Source: Dugong dugon
Taxonomy: Eukaryota > Chordata > Mammalia > Sirenia > Dugongidae
Direction: 5' to 3'
DNA length: 64,000 nt
NCBI GenBank assembly: GCA_030035585.1
Contig: CM057469.1
Location: 60,157,501-60,221,500, forward strand
A model generated the notes under the pieces. It was given only the letters and a program-made list of their open reading frames with translations, ran no database searches and was not told the origin of the DNA. The first letter of the stretch is position 1. The number at the start of each line of letters is the position of its first letter. This document shows, in pieces, positions 34,000 to 44,880 of this stretch. A program made the position numbers and the translations under genes.

Positions 34000-34320
34000 T
34001 AAGCATTCATGCATTTTATTCATTTATCTAGCAAGTATTTGTTAGATGGTTACTACGTGACAAGAACTGTTTTTGATTGTGGATATACAACAGTGAACAA
34101 AGACTCTTCCTTCATCTTTGAGCTCATGAAGTTTACAATTCAATGGGGAGAAGAAACTATACAAATAAACATAGAAATATCATATCCCAAGCACATTGTA
34201 AGTAAAATGAAACAGAGTAAAGGTGTGCTAGAGGAAGGAATTGCTATTTTATATCAGGTGGTGAGATCAAGGTTTTTCATAAATGACTATTGATCATAGA
34301 TCTTAAAGAAGAAAAAGAGT
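34000..34320 (+). repeat. ancient mammal-wide repeat, possibly L2-related
   Basis: 'agcaagtatttgttagatgg', 'ttactacgtgacaagaactg', 'tggatatacaacagtgaaca', 'gagctcatgaagtttacaat' and 'caggtggtgagatcaagg' follow a very common old mammalian repeat. The 94-codon frame at 34009-34293 runs through it and is not a gene. I am sure of the repeat nature, less of the family. Confidence 0.55.
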
Positions 34321-34895
34321 GCATGTTGTGCAGACATGGAGGAGAAGATTGTTTCAACAGAAGTAACAGAAACTGCAAATATACCACAACATTCTAGTTA
34401 AGAGGGAAAACCTTAGGAACATGAGTGTAAAATATAACCAGACGAAGATGTATCAGTTGTACTTCCTAGAGAAGAATAATATTGTAAAACTGATGTATAT
34501 ACCTAGGACCTCATTGGGAAAATGGGAAGTGTGTAAACCCAGAAAATATTAGGGGAATTATCAGGGCCTGATAGCAAGACCCGGGAAAGGAAAGTTACCT
34601 GCTCTGTCATCAAACAGATTAGATGAAGCAAGTTGATACTGAAAATGGCCCAACAATGCTCAAGTTTCTTACACAACTTTCAGATGCAAGGTTGGCTGTA
34701 TGAAATAAGATTGTCTAGTAATTAAAATTCAGAATCCCACTCTATGCTAGAACAGCAAAAACACTGCAACAGACATACATAAATATCAAAATGTATATTG
34801 GTAAAATTCAAAGTCCGGGCCCTTTATAGGATACCTGTTTCATATTCCTAACAGGGAGAGCTAATAAAGTTGAATAAATTAAATACAAAAAAAAT
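34321..34895. other. unassigned non-coding DNA
   Basis: The first part may extend the old repeat to its left. No gene seen. Confidence 0.45.
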
Positions 34896-34903
34896 TAAGT
34901 ATA

Positions 34904-35085
34904 GTAAGTGTAAAACCCCCTAAAACCAAACCCATTGCCATTGAGTCAATTCCAGCTCATAGCGACCCTATAAGACAGACTAGAACTGCCCCATAGGGTT
35001 TCCAAGTAGTGGCTGGTGGATTTGAACTTTCTATCTTTCGGTTAGCAGCCAAGCTCTTAACCACTGTGCCACCAGGGCTCCATAA
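34904..35085 (-). mobile_element. AfroSINE (antisense)
   Basis: 'aaccaaacccattgccattg', 'agctcatagcgaccctataa', 'gccccatagggtttccaagt' and the head 'taaccactgtgccaccaggg' with flanking 'ctcc'. TAAGTATA occurs on both sides (34896-34903, 35086-35093), a possible target duplication. Confidence 0.9.
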
Positions 35086-35093
35086 TAAGTATA

Positions 35094-35661
35094 CATATTT
35101 TAATTAAGTTTTGTGCCTTCCAAGTAAATACAAAAGCAGCCACTTTCTTGTTAGGATAATCTTACAATTTATTTAACTATTTGGATGATTTTAATGCATA
35201 TTCAGCATGTAAATTAGCATGATTCATGAAAATGTGGAGTATTTTCTTGGTTGTTTGTCATATTCAAGCCATCCAGGTACTATGGCACAACATGCACTGA
35301 AGGAAACTGACAGTCGAATGAGTAAGGAACTAACTAAATTCCCTCAGATTAGAGAATTTCAGCAGGACTTCAAAAACTTTATTAAGCAGAGACTAATCAT
35401 GTTTTGCTAGCTAAACTTTTGATGAAGATTTCCAGGTTTTGTACATTTAGATTAGAGTTTTATGTTGGCCCTTTTTGATTTTGGTCATGTTGTGCTATTT
35501 TTATAGCAATTTAAAATTTAAATACCAATATATTTTATGTATAATCAACCATCCATCTGCTATCTGTTCACCATTTAGTACCTGGGTATTCCTAACCCTT
35601 GGCAGATATAGACGTGCTATAGATATAAACGTGGTACAGATAAAGATGTGGCATACGCAGA
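35094..35661. other. unassigned non-coding DNA
   Basis: No named repeat. The 63-codon frame at 35219-35410 and the 80-codon frame at 35475-35717 carry no motif. The latter runs into the RTE. Confidence 0.5.
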
Positions 35662-35669
35662 TGATTGAT

Positions 35670-36767
35670 TTTGTTGTTGTTGTTAAGCACCATCCAGTCA
35701 GTTCTGACTCATACTGACCCTATGTACAACAGAACGAAATACTGCCCAGTCCTGCTCCATCCTCACAATCATTGTTATGCTTGAGCCCATTGTTGAAGCC
35801 ACTGGTTCAATCTATCTTGTTGAGGATCTTCCTTTTTTTCACTGACCCTCTACTTTACCAAGCATGATGTCCTTCTCCGGGGACTGATCCCTCCTGATAA
35901 CATATCAAAAGTATGTGAGAGGTAGTCTTGCCATGCTAGCTTCTAAGAAGCATTCTGGCTGTACTTCTTCCAAGACAGTTTTGTTCATTCTTTTGGCAGT
36001 CCATGGTATCTTCAATATTCTTCACCAACACAACTCAAAAGTGTCAATTCTTCTTTGGTCTTCCTTATTCACTGTCCAGCTTTTGCATGCATATGAGGCA
36101 ATTCAAAACATCATGGCTTGGGTCAGGCATAACTTAGTCCTTAAAGTGATATCTTTGCTTTTTTATGCTTTAAAGAGATCTTTTGACGCAGATTTGCCCA
36201 ATGAAATGCATTGTTTGATTTCTTGGTTGATGCTTCCATGGACGTTGATTGTGGATCCAAGTAAAATGAAATCCTTGACAACTTCAGTCTTTTCTCTGTT
36301 TATCATGATGTTGCTTACTGGTCCAGTTGTGAGAATTTTTGTTTCTTTATGTTGAGGTGTAATCCATACTGAAGGCTATAGCCTTTTGATCTTCATCAGT
36401 AAGTGTTTCAATTCCTCTTCACTTTCAGCAAGCAAGGTTGTGTCATCTGCATAACGAGTCTTCCTCCAATCCTGATGCTCCATCCTTTTTCATATACTCC
36501 AGCTTCTTGATTATTTGCTCAGCATGCAGATTGAATAAGTATGCTGAAAGTGTACAACCTTGACACACACCCTTCCTGATTTAAACCACACAGTACTCAC
36601 TTTTTCTGTTCAAACTACTGACTCTTGCTCTATGTACAGGTTACTCATGAGTACAATTAATTGTCCTGGAATTGCCACCCTTTGCAGTGTAATCCATAAT
36701 TTGTTACAATTCACACAGTCGAATGCCTTTGCACAGTCAATAAAACACAGGTAAACATCTTGCTGGT
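35670..36767 (-). mobile_element. RTE LINE, antisense, 5'-truncated (first of a pair)
   Basis: The 3' end at left starts with TTG repeats and 'aagcaccatccagtcagttc'. The body matches 20422-21480. It is cut within the RT region after 'gtaaacatcttgctgg'. TGATTGAT flanks both sides (35662-35669 and 36768-36775). Small deletions remove the 'cagattgttaat' stretch near 36455. Frames are broken throughout. The 146-codon frame on the + strand is antisense noise. Confidence 0.88.
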
Positions 36768-36780
36768 TGATTGATGTGGT

Positions 36781-39700
36781 GGTTGTTGTTGTTAGGTGCT
36801 GTCCAGTCACTTCCAACTCACAGCAACCCTCTGTAAAACAGAAGGAAATACTGCCCAGTCCTGTGGCGTCCTCACAATCATTGCTATGCTTGAGCCCATT
36901 ATTGTAGCCACTGGTTGAGGGTCTTCCTATTTTTCGCTGACCCTTCGCTTTACCAAGCATGATGTCCTTCGCCAGGGATTGATCCCTCCTGATAGCATGT
37001 CAAAATTATGTGAGACATCATCTTGCCATCCTTGCTTCTAAGGAGCATTCTGGCTATACTTCGTCCAAGACAGACTTGTTCTTTCTTTTGGCAGCCCGTG
37101 GTATCCTCAATATTCTTCACTAACACCACAATTCCAAGGTGTCAGTTCTTCTGTGGCCTTCCTTATTCATTGTCCAGCTTTCACGTGCATATGAGGCAAT
37201 TGAAAACACCATGTCTTGGATCAGGCACACCTTAGTCTTCACGATGATATCTTTGCTTTTTAACACTTTAAAGAGGTCTTTTGCAGCAGATTTGCCCAAT
37301 GCAATGTGTTGTTTGGTTTCTTGACTGCTGCTTCCATGGGTGTTGATTGTGGATCCAAGTAAAATAAAATCCTTGACAACTTCAGTCTTTTCTCTGTTTA
37401 TTATGATGTTGCCTGTTGGTCCAGTTGTGAGGATTTTTGTTTTCTTTATGTTGGGGAGTAATCCATACTTAAGGTTGTAGACTTTGATCTTCATCAGTAA
37501 GTGCTTCAAGTCCTCTGCACTTTCAGCAAGCAAGGTTGTGTCATCTGCATAACGCAGATTGTTAATGAATCTTCCTCCAATGATGATGCCCTGTTCTTAT
37601 TCACATAGTCCAGCTTCTTGGATTATTTGCTCAGCATACATATTTAATAAGTACGGTGAAATGATACAACCCTGACACACACCTTTCCTGTCTTTAAACC
37701 ACACAGTAGCACTTTGTTCTGTTCCAAAGACTACTCTTGATCTATGTACAGGTTCTTCATGAACACAATTAAGTGCCCTGTTATTCCCATTTTTTGCAAT
37801 GTTATCCATAATTTGTTATGATTCACACAGTCGAATGCCTTCACATAGCCAATAAAACATAGGTAAACATCTTTCTGGTATTCTCTGCTTTCAGCCAGGA
37901 TCCATCTGACATCAGCAATGATATCCCTCGTTCCAAGTCCTCTTCTGAATCTGGCTTGAATTTCTGGCAGTTCCCTGTTGATACACTGCTGCAGCAGCTT
38001 TTGAATGATCTTCAGCAAAATTTTACTTGCATGTGATATTAATGACATTGTTCGATAATTTCCACATTCGTTTGGATCACCTTTCTTGGGAACAGAAATA
38101 AATATGGATCTCTTCCCGTCGATTGGTCTGGTAGCTCCCTTCCAAATTTCTTGGCATAGACAAGAGAGCACTTGTAGTGCTGCATCCATTTGTTGAAACA
38201 TCTCAACTGGTATTCTGTCAATTCATGAAGCCTTGTTTTTCACCAATGCCTTCAGTGCAGCTTGCACTTCTTCCTTCAGTACCATTGGTTCCTGGCATAT
38301 GCTACCTCCTGAAATGGCTGAATGTTGACCAATTCTTTTTGGTGAAGTGACTCTGTGTATTCCTTCCATCTTCTTTTGCTACTTCCTTTGTCATTTAATA
38401 TTTTCCCCATAAAATGCTTCAATATTGCAACTTGAGGCTTGAATTTTTCTTCAGTTCTTTCAGCTTAAGAAATACCAAGTGTGTTTCTCTCTTTTGGTTT
38501 TCTATCTCCAGCTCTTTGCACATGTCATTATGATACTTTACTTTGTCTTCTCCAGCCGCCCTTTGAAATCTTCTGATCAACCCTTTTACTTCATAATTTC
38601 TTCCTTTTGCTTTAGCTACTTGATGTTCAAGAGCAAGCTTCAGAGTCTCTTCTGACATCTATTTTGGTCTTTTTTTTTCTTGCCTGTTTTTTTAATGACC
38701 TCTTGCTTTCTTCCTGTATGATAGCCTTGATGTCATTCCTCAACTTGTCTGGTCTTCTGTCATTAGTGTTCTATGGTCAAATCTATTCTTGAGATGGTCT
38801 CTAAATTCAGGTGGGATATATGCAAGATATACTTAGGCTCTTGTGGACTTGTTCTAATTTTATTCAGTTTCAAGTTGAACTTGCATATGGTAACTGACAA
38901 TCTGTTCCACAGTCAGCTCCTGGCCTTGTTCTGACTGATGATGTTGAGCTTTTCCATCAATTCTTTCCACAGATGTTGTCACTTTGTTTCCTGTATATTC
39001 CATCTGGCATTTATGTTGGTGAAAAAAAGGTATTTGCAATGAAGAAGTCATTGGGCTTGTAACATTCCATCATGCTATCTCAGGTATTGTTTTTATCACC
39101 AAGGCCATATTTTCCAACCACGGATCCTTCTTGTTTCCAACTTTTGCATTCCAATCACCAATAATTATCAATGCATCTTGATTTCATGTTCAGTCAATTT
39201 CAGACGACAAAAGTTGGTAAAATCTTCAGTTTCTTCATCTTTGGCCTTAGTGTTTGGTGTGTAAATTTGAATAACAGTCGTATTAACTGGTCATCCTTGT
39301 AGCTGTGTGGATATTATCCTATCACTGACAGAGCTGTACTTTAGGATAGATCTCGAAATGTTCTTTTTGATGATGAATGCAATACCATTCCTCTTTATCA
39401 TTCTCAGAAGAGTAGACCGTATGACTGTCCAATTCAAAATGGCCAATACCAGTCCATTTCTGCTTACTAATGCTTAAGATATCGATGTTTATGTGTTCCA
39501 TTTTATTTTTGATGATTTCCAACTTTCCTAGGTTCATACTTCGTACATTTCATGTTCCAATTATTAATGGATGTTTGCAGCTGTTTCTTCTAATTTTGAG
39601 TTGTGCCACATCAGCAAATGAAGGTCCTGAAAGCTTGACTTCATCCACGTCATTAAGGTCAACTCTCTTTAAGAAGGCAACTTTTCCCGAGTCATCTTTG

Positions 39701-39965
39701 AGTGCCTTCCAATCTGAGGGGCTCATCTTCCAGCAGTATCCCAGACAATGTTCTGCTGTTAATCATAAGGTTTTAACTGGCTAATTCTTTTCAGAAGTAG
39801 ACCACTTGGTCCTTCTTCCTAGCCTGTCTTAGTCAGGAAAGTAAGCTGAAACCTGTTCACCATGGGTGACCCTGTTGGCATTTGAATACTGGTGGCATAG
39901 CTTCCAGCATCACAGCAACATGCAAGCCCCCACAGTATGACAAACTGACAGATGCATGGGAGAAC
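36781..39965 (-). mobile_element. RTE LINE, antisense, near full length (about 3.2 kb)
   Basis: TGATGTGGT flanks it at 36772-36780 and 39966-39974. Read in reverse: a 5'UTR (39965-39538), an apurinic-type endonuclease start at 39537, a linker, RT, and a non-coding 3' end closing in TTG/CAA repeats. The length is close to that of complete BovB-like RTEs, so little of the 5' end can be missing. The left duplication abuts that of the RTE to its left. Confidence 0.92.
36990..39537 (-). pseudogene. RTE endonuclease-reverse transcriptase, broken
   Basis: The single RTE ORF would encode an AP endonuclease followed by RT. Pieces in order: 39322-39537 starts MNLGKLEIIKNKMEHINID, like BovB endonuclease N-termini. 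38860-39051 and 38419-38658 are linker pieces. 37731-38201 is the RT fingers/palm with GNYRTMSLIS and motif A. 37120-37533 is the thumb-like part with IKKTKILT and LLGSTINTHGSS. Motif A reads CFIGYVKAFDCVNH: the catalytic Asp of FIDY is Gly, so it is inactive even apart from the frame breaks. The frame is shifted near 37600 and elsewhere. Confidence 0.88.
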
Positions 39966-39974
39966 TGATGTGGT

Positions 39975-40214
39975 ACAACTAAAAAAAGTAGGTTGATGTG
40001 GTAGCTATGAAAAAAGATAGGCTACTTGCAAATTTTCCACATTGTTGGGCATATTATGAAGGCAGAAATGTTATAACTCTTCCTGAATTTCATAATATTT
40101 CAAAATTTTCCACAGCATATCATTATATAATTTGAAATAAATTTTATGCAAACACTGTAATCAGCCTTTACCAGTCAGTCCCCTTAATCAATATCATCCT
40201 AAGTTCTCTACCTA
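39975..40214. other. RTE right flank, unassigned
   Basis: The sequence 'ggttgatgtggtag' (39992-40005) repeats the target motif of the neighbouring RTE. Nothing else can be named. Confidence 0.5.
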
Positions 40215-40223
40215 TGGTTACTC

Positions 40224-40442
40224 TCATAAGGAGCCCTGGTTGCACAGTGGTTAAGCACTCAGCTGCTTAACCAAAAGGTGGGCAGTTTGAACCCACCAGC
40301 CACTCTGTAGGAGAAAGATGTGGCAGTCTGCTTCTATAAAGATTTACAGACTTGGAAACCATATTGGGCAGTTCTACTCAGTCCTATAGAGTCGTAATGA
40401 GTCAGAATTGACTCAGTGGCAATGGGTTTGATTTGGTTTGGT
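40224..40442 (+). mobile_element. AfroSINE (sense), full length, 9-bp target duplication
   Basis: The head GGAGCCCTGGTTGCACAGTG (from 40231) carries the A-box region. The B-box region reads GGCAGTTTGAACCC. The central module (40305-40350), 'gggcagttctactcagtcct' and 'gtcagaattgactcagtggc' follow. It ends in GGTTTGATTTGG-like repeats. TGGTTACTC lies at 40215-40223 and 40443-40451. Confidence 0.93.
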
Positions 40443-40451
40443 TGGTTACTC

Positions 40452-41496
40452 CAGTTAATAATTTTGAAGTAATATCACAAGAATCATACATATATATATA
40501 TGAAAGCTAATTTGTTGAAATATTTAGCAGTGCTTATAACTGGGTGTTGGGATTATAGGCAATTTTTATTTTATTCTTATGCTTTTTTGTATTCATCAAA
40601 TATTTCACAAATACTGCTTATTATTCTTATCTTTAAAGAAAATCTCCTCACTTCTCCAAAAGGGTTGGATTCCCTTCTTTTCTTAATTTTGTATTAGCTA
40701 ATTTTACTTTTCGTCTTGTGACAATCTGAAACTTTTCATCAGTCTTCATTGGAGTTCCTTTTCATGTTCTACAGGAGAAACTATAACTTTTTCACCTTTC
40801 CAGGATGTGAAAAGAGAAAACATCTCCTTGCTCATGATTACTTCTAAAGCTGAACCATCTTTCACATGAAATTGCTAGTTGACACTCAGGAACACATGAC
40901 TTACCATCATCATACCAGACTTACTCTGGAATCCAGATCTCTTATTAGCTCAGTTTAGTTCTCTGCTCTATGTATTTTCTTTTGGGACTTAGCTTGTTTG
41001 ATACTTGCACTGCTAGGTTATGTGCTCCCTGGAGGGGAAAAAAAAAAGAAATTGGGTATGATATCTCCTATGTCTAAGTCAGACACTATTGTTAAGACAA
41101 AAAAAAAAGAAAATGGTGAGGCTATACGGTAGGCTATATAGTGTTTCAATAAATACTTTTTGATAAATAAATAAATGACATAATAAGACTATATCATCTT
41201 TACTATGAAAACAATCACTTTGCAATTTAACTGCTGAAGTAAATATTCAAAAGATTTTGTAATGCCACCAATTTTGTATCTTTTTTTTCTTATTTAAGTC
41301 TGAATCTTACACAAAATTTGCTAAGAATTTGCCATATTATGATTAATAACGAAAGTGTCATATAGCTATTGTGAGTTATCCTCACAACTAATGTCTTCAG
41401 GATTCATAGTCCCTCTTTTTGATCTAGCTGTCAAAAGTGACAAATTCAAGAATTACTCCAATATAGTCTTTGAGATTCTACTTTTTTTTTTTTTTT
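40452..41496. other. unassigned AT-rich DNA
   Basis: A-runs at about 41038-41047 and 41099-41110. No gene or named repeat seen. Confidence 0.5.
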
Positions 41497-41661
41497 ACCA
41501 TGTGGCATAGTGGTTAAGAGCTACAGCTGCTAAACAAAAGGCTGGCAGTTCGAATCCACCAGCCGCTCCTTGTAAACTATATGGGGCAGTACTACTCTGT
41601 CCTATAGGGTTGCTATGAGTTGGAATCGACTCGATGGCAACGGGTTTGGTTTTTTGGTTAA
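41497..41661 (+). mobile_element. AfroSINE (sense), short young-looking form
   Basis: A-box-like TGGCATAGTGG (41503-41513) and B-box-like AGTTCGAATCC (41548-41558) mark the tRNA-derived promoter. 'ccagccgctccttgtaaa', 'ctctgtcctatagggttgct' and 'gttggaatcgactcgatggc' follow. It ends AACGGGTTTGGTTTTTTGG. It lacks the central module of the longer form. Confidence 0.93.
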
Positions 41662-42365
41662 TTAGAGACACGATGAATCAAATAATAGCCCAGGGGTTCC
41701 AAAATGGCCTCTGGTTTCTGCACATAGGTAGACAATATACTGGTGCTCCTATTATTCTGTCTTATTACTATTCTGTCAAAGAAGGAATTTTTATACAATA
41801 GAACTTAATGAAGTTTGGAAATTATAGTCATACTTTTGAATAAAATATCCTAAATTTAATATGTTAAAAAGTAGCTGAATTATTAAAGAAAAATGTTGAA
41901 AATACAAACTTAACAATGCGATAAAATTGATTGTATTTGTTTACACTCATGGTGGCAAGTGGTATTGGTAGTCTTTTGTTATTTTTAAAATAACAACAAT
42001 TTTATTAGTTTTTGTTGTTTCTTGTTTTTTGATGGGCTCTACATATCTCTAACAATTTTATTATGTTAAGTGCCCATTAAAATAATACTTATTAAAACCA
42101 TAAAATAAAAATTTGAAAGAATGATATCTGTAATTACCTACTTTCCCTCACAATCTTAAATGTACATTTTTGTTTTGGAAACTAATTCCCACTTTCATAT
42201 TAAGATAAGCTGGTGCATGCCAGTTCTATAATGCATTTTCTAGTCATTATAGAATCATCTTTATGCTATGATTAATCCAGCTTTATGTCTAAATATATGT
42301 GTACATATATATATAAACATTTAATCTTTTTTATGGAAAATCAATTCAACATTTTACCACTACTC
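41662..42365. other. unassigned AT-rich DNA
   Basis: A short TATA-rich run lies at about 42293-42314. No gene seen. Confidence 0.5.
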
Positions 42366-42375
42366 TGACACTGCT

Positions 42376-42544
42376 AATTAAAGATTAGATGTTTGAGTCC
42401 ACCCAGAGTCACCTCAGAAGAAAGGTCAGCTGATCCACTTTTGAAAAATCAACCACTGAGAACCCTATGGAGCACAGTTCTACTCTGATACACATGGCGT
42501 CACCATGAGTAGGAGTTGAGTTGATAGCCACTGAATTTTTTTTA
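42376..42544 (+). mobile_element. AfroSINE-type SINE (sense) with 10-bp target duplication
   Basis: TGACACTGCT lies exactly at 42366-42375 and 42545-42554. The body keeps 'gtttgagtccacccagagtc', 'agaagaaaggtcagctgatc', 'ggagcacagttctactctga' and 'gtcaccatgagtaggagttg', ending in a T-run. The head is truncated. Confidence 0.9.
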
Positions 42545-42554
42545 TGACACTGCT

Positions 42555-43387
42555 TCTGTTCTTTTGATTTCTATTTTTTTTTTTCCATTTGTATTTGTCT
42601 AGGAAATAAGAGTTTTCTCTTGTGTATTTTGAAATAGCTACGGTATAGTTGTATTTTAAAGAAAAATAAGTAACTTGCATCACAAATTATGTATTCAAAA
42701 TAAGTTGATGTTGCCAAACCAGAGAATAGGTATATTTGGTGTAACTAATATGGAGACATATGCTAGTACAATATAAAATAAGTGAATTTGAAGGGGAGAA
42801 ACTAGGTCGAGGAGATAATAATTAGTGTTCTTAGGAATTCTGGCATAATACACCAGGATTTGAAGCTACTAAAATGTCAGTGGACATTTAAGAAGAAGCA
42901 ATGAAATGGGCTTTGAAAATATCAGTCATTCTTATGATGACATAGCTACAACTCAAAACTGAGAAAAAGTTCAATAACAACTTCTCAAACATACCAGTAT
43001 CAAATGCAACTCACCCTGAAGTAGGAGAGAACTCAATGGACTGGACTAGATATTGTTTTTTAATGTAAATTCTTGTGTGTCAGTCTGAGGATGCATTTCT
43101 TTATAAAGGTATCTGTTAAACAACTACAAGACTGTGTATGAAGAGTAACTGCCCTCACACTCTTGGCAAGCTTGATTTTTTTCCCCAACTAATTAAGAAA
43201 ATCAGTAAAGAAAAAAGAACAGAAGTCAAGTAAAAGAAGATTGGGGGTACCAGAAGAGAACAGGATGGAAGAGCCCACAGTGGAAATGGTAGAAAGACAC
43301 TCATGCTCAACTGAGGGCCCAACAGGGAGATCACCTTTATGGGTCTATTTATTGAACCGACATTTATTGAATTCCTACAATGTTCTG
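42555..43387. other. unassigned non-coding DNA
   Basis: The last 40 bases ('attgaaccgacatttattgaattcctac') may be an old MIR/L2 piece. The 90-codon minus frame at 43155-43427 has hydrophobic character but no known family. Confidence 0.45.
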
Positions 43388-44150
43388 AAAGTGAAGAGGA
43401 CTTGAAGCACTTACTGATGAAGATCAAAAGGTTACATACAGCCTTCAGTATGGATTACACCCTAACATAAAGAAAACAAAAATCTCACAACTGGACTAAT
43501 AAGCAACATCATGATAAACAGAGAAAAGACTGAAGTTGTCAAGGATTTCATTTTACTTGGATCCACAATCAACACCCATGGAAGCAGCAGTCAAGAAATC
43601 AAAGGACTTATTGCATTGGGCAAATCTGTCGCAAAAGACCTCGTTAAAGTGTTGAAAAGCAAAAATGTCACTTTCAGAACTAAAGTGCGCCTGACCCAAG
43701 TCATGGTATTTTCAGTCACCACATATGCATGCGAAAGCTGGACAATTAATAAGGAAGACCAAAGAAGAGTTGAGGCCTTTGAATTATGATGCTGGTGAAG
43801 AAGACTGAATATACCATGGACTGCCAGAAGAGTGAACAAGTCTGTCTTGGAAGAAACACAGCCAGAGTGACCTTTGGAAGTGAGGATGGCGAGACTTCGT
43901 CTCCTGTACTTTGAACATATTATAAGGAGGGGCCAGTTCCTGGAGAAAGACATCATGCTTGTTAAGTTAGAGGGTCATTGAAAAAGAGGAAGACCCTTGA
44001 TGAGGTGAATTGACACAGTGGCTGCAACAATGGTCTCAAACACAGCAGCAACTGTGAAAATGGCACAGGACCAGGCAGTGTTTTGTTCTGTTTTACATAG
44101 GGTCACTATGAGTCAGAATCAATTTGATGGCACCTACAACATTAACAACA
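43388..44150 (+). mobile_element. RTE LINE (sense), 5'-truncated
   Basis: It begins within the RT C-terminal region ('gaaagtgaagaggacttgaa') and runs to the 3' terminus 'atttgatggcacctacaaca'. A 92-codon piece at 43511-43789 starts MINREKTEVVKDFILLGST and matches the other copies. No catalytic motif lies in this part. No clear target duplication is visible. The 121-codon frame on the opposite strand is antisense to it. Confidence 0.9.
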
Positions 44151-44356
44151 GTTAAGAGAAAAGTAGGGCACCTCTGTTATAAAAAGATGCATACCCTCAC
44201 TTAAAATTTGAAAAGTTTATGGCAATACATGTATTTGGATATATTTCTACACAATCTCTATGTTTCATTTTCCTTTGTGTTCCTTATCTAAATCATGCTG
44301 TTAATAATTGGTGTTTAACTAAACATTTTAAAGTCATTTAGTCAAAATGCCTTCTT

Positions 44357-44767
44357 TGATGGTTAAAGTTGTGTGTCAGCTTGGCTGGGCCATAATTTTC
44401 AGTGGATTGGCAGTTATGATATGGCTTATCAGTTATGCAATGATGTAATCACCTCCATGATGACATCTGCTATGAGCAACCAATCAGTTGAAATGGAGTT
44501 TCCTTGGGGATGTGGCCTGTACCCAATGTATATGGACTGCCTGGCAAAGTGTGCTGGCTTTTGCTCTGCTCTGGATCCTGCATTCAACTCACCATCATCT
44601 GACCTCTGGTTCTTGGGACTTGAGCCAGCAGCCTGCCTTCTTACCTGCTATCTTGGGTTCATCAGCCCCTGCAGCCATGCGAGTCAGAAAAAGGCTCCAG
44701 CCTGACGACTGACTCGTGGACATGGGACTTTCCAGCCCCCACAACCATGTGAGCCATTTCCTTGATG

Positions 44768-44837
<70 letters not shown>

Positions 44838-44880
44838 CACTTGACTGGTTTTGCTTCTCTAGAGAACCTAGCCTAAGACA
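44357..44880 (+). mobile_element. LTR of MaLR-like type (sense)
   Basis: It starts TGATGGTTAAAGTTGTGTGT and runs on through 'cagcttggctgggccataat', 'gaccaatcagttg'-like and 'tgacctctggttcttggga'. It ends 'tctctagagaacctagcctaagaca'. Similar 5' and 3' termini to MLT-type LTRs (CTAAGACA end). No internal retroviral sequence. The open frames of 74-110 codons inside are non-coding LTR sequence. Flanks CCTTC and CCTTT may be a decayed 5-bp duplication. Confidence 0.75.
44771..44834. repeat. (GT)32 microsatellite within the LTR
   Basis: 64 bases of uninterrupted GT. Uninterrupted repeats of this length are usually polymorphic. It explains the poly-His/Thr and poly-Val/Cys frames on both strands. 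Confidence 0.99.

Noticed and set aside
34009-34293. 94-codon + frame with protein-like composition
   Set aside because: The DNA follows a common mammal-wide interspersed repeat throughout.
35915-36355. 146-codon + strand frame, and + frames at 20691-21000 and 37023-37324
   Set aside because: They lie antisense to RTE reverse transcriptase sequence and recur in each RTE copy only because the copies are related.
36772-40005. CRISPR-like or tandem repeat, from the recurrent TGATGTGGT
   Set aside because: Only three occurrences with unequal spacing. Two are the target duplication of an RTE.
41497-41570. tRNA gene, suggested by A-box and B-box-like sequences
   Set aside because: It continues into the SINE body and GGTTT tail. 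The cloverleaf is not maintained, and the same head recurs in all the AfroSINEs.
44373-44705. 110-codon Cys-rich + frame resembling a secreted protein
   Set aside because: It lies entirely within an LTR with recognisable termini. No signal peptide cleavage pattern or family match is convincing.
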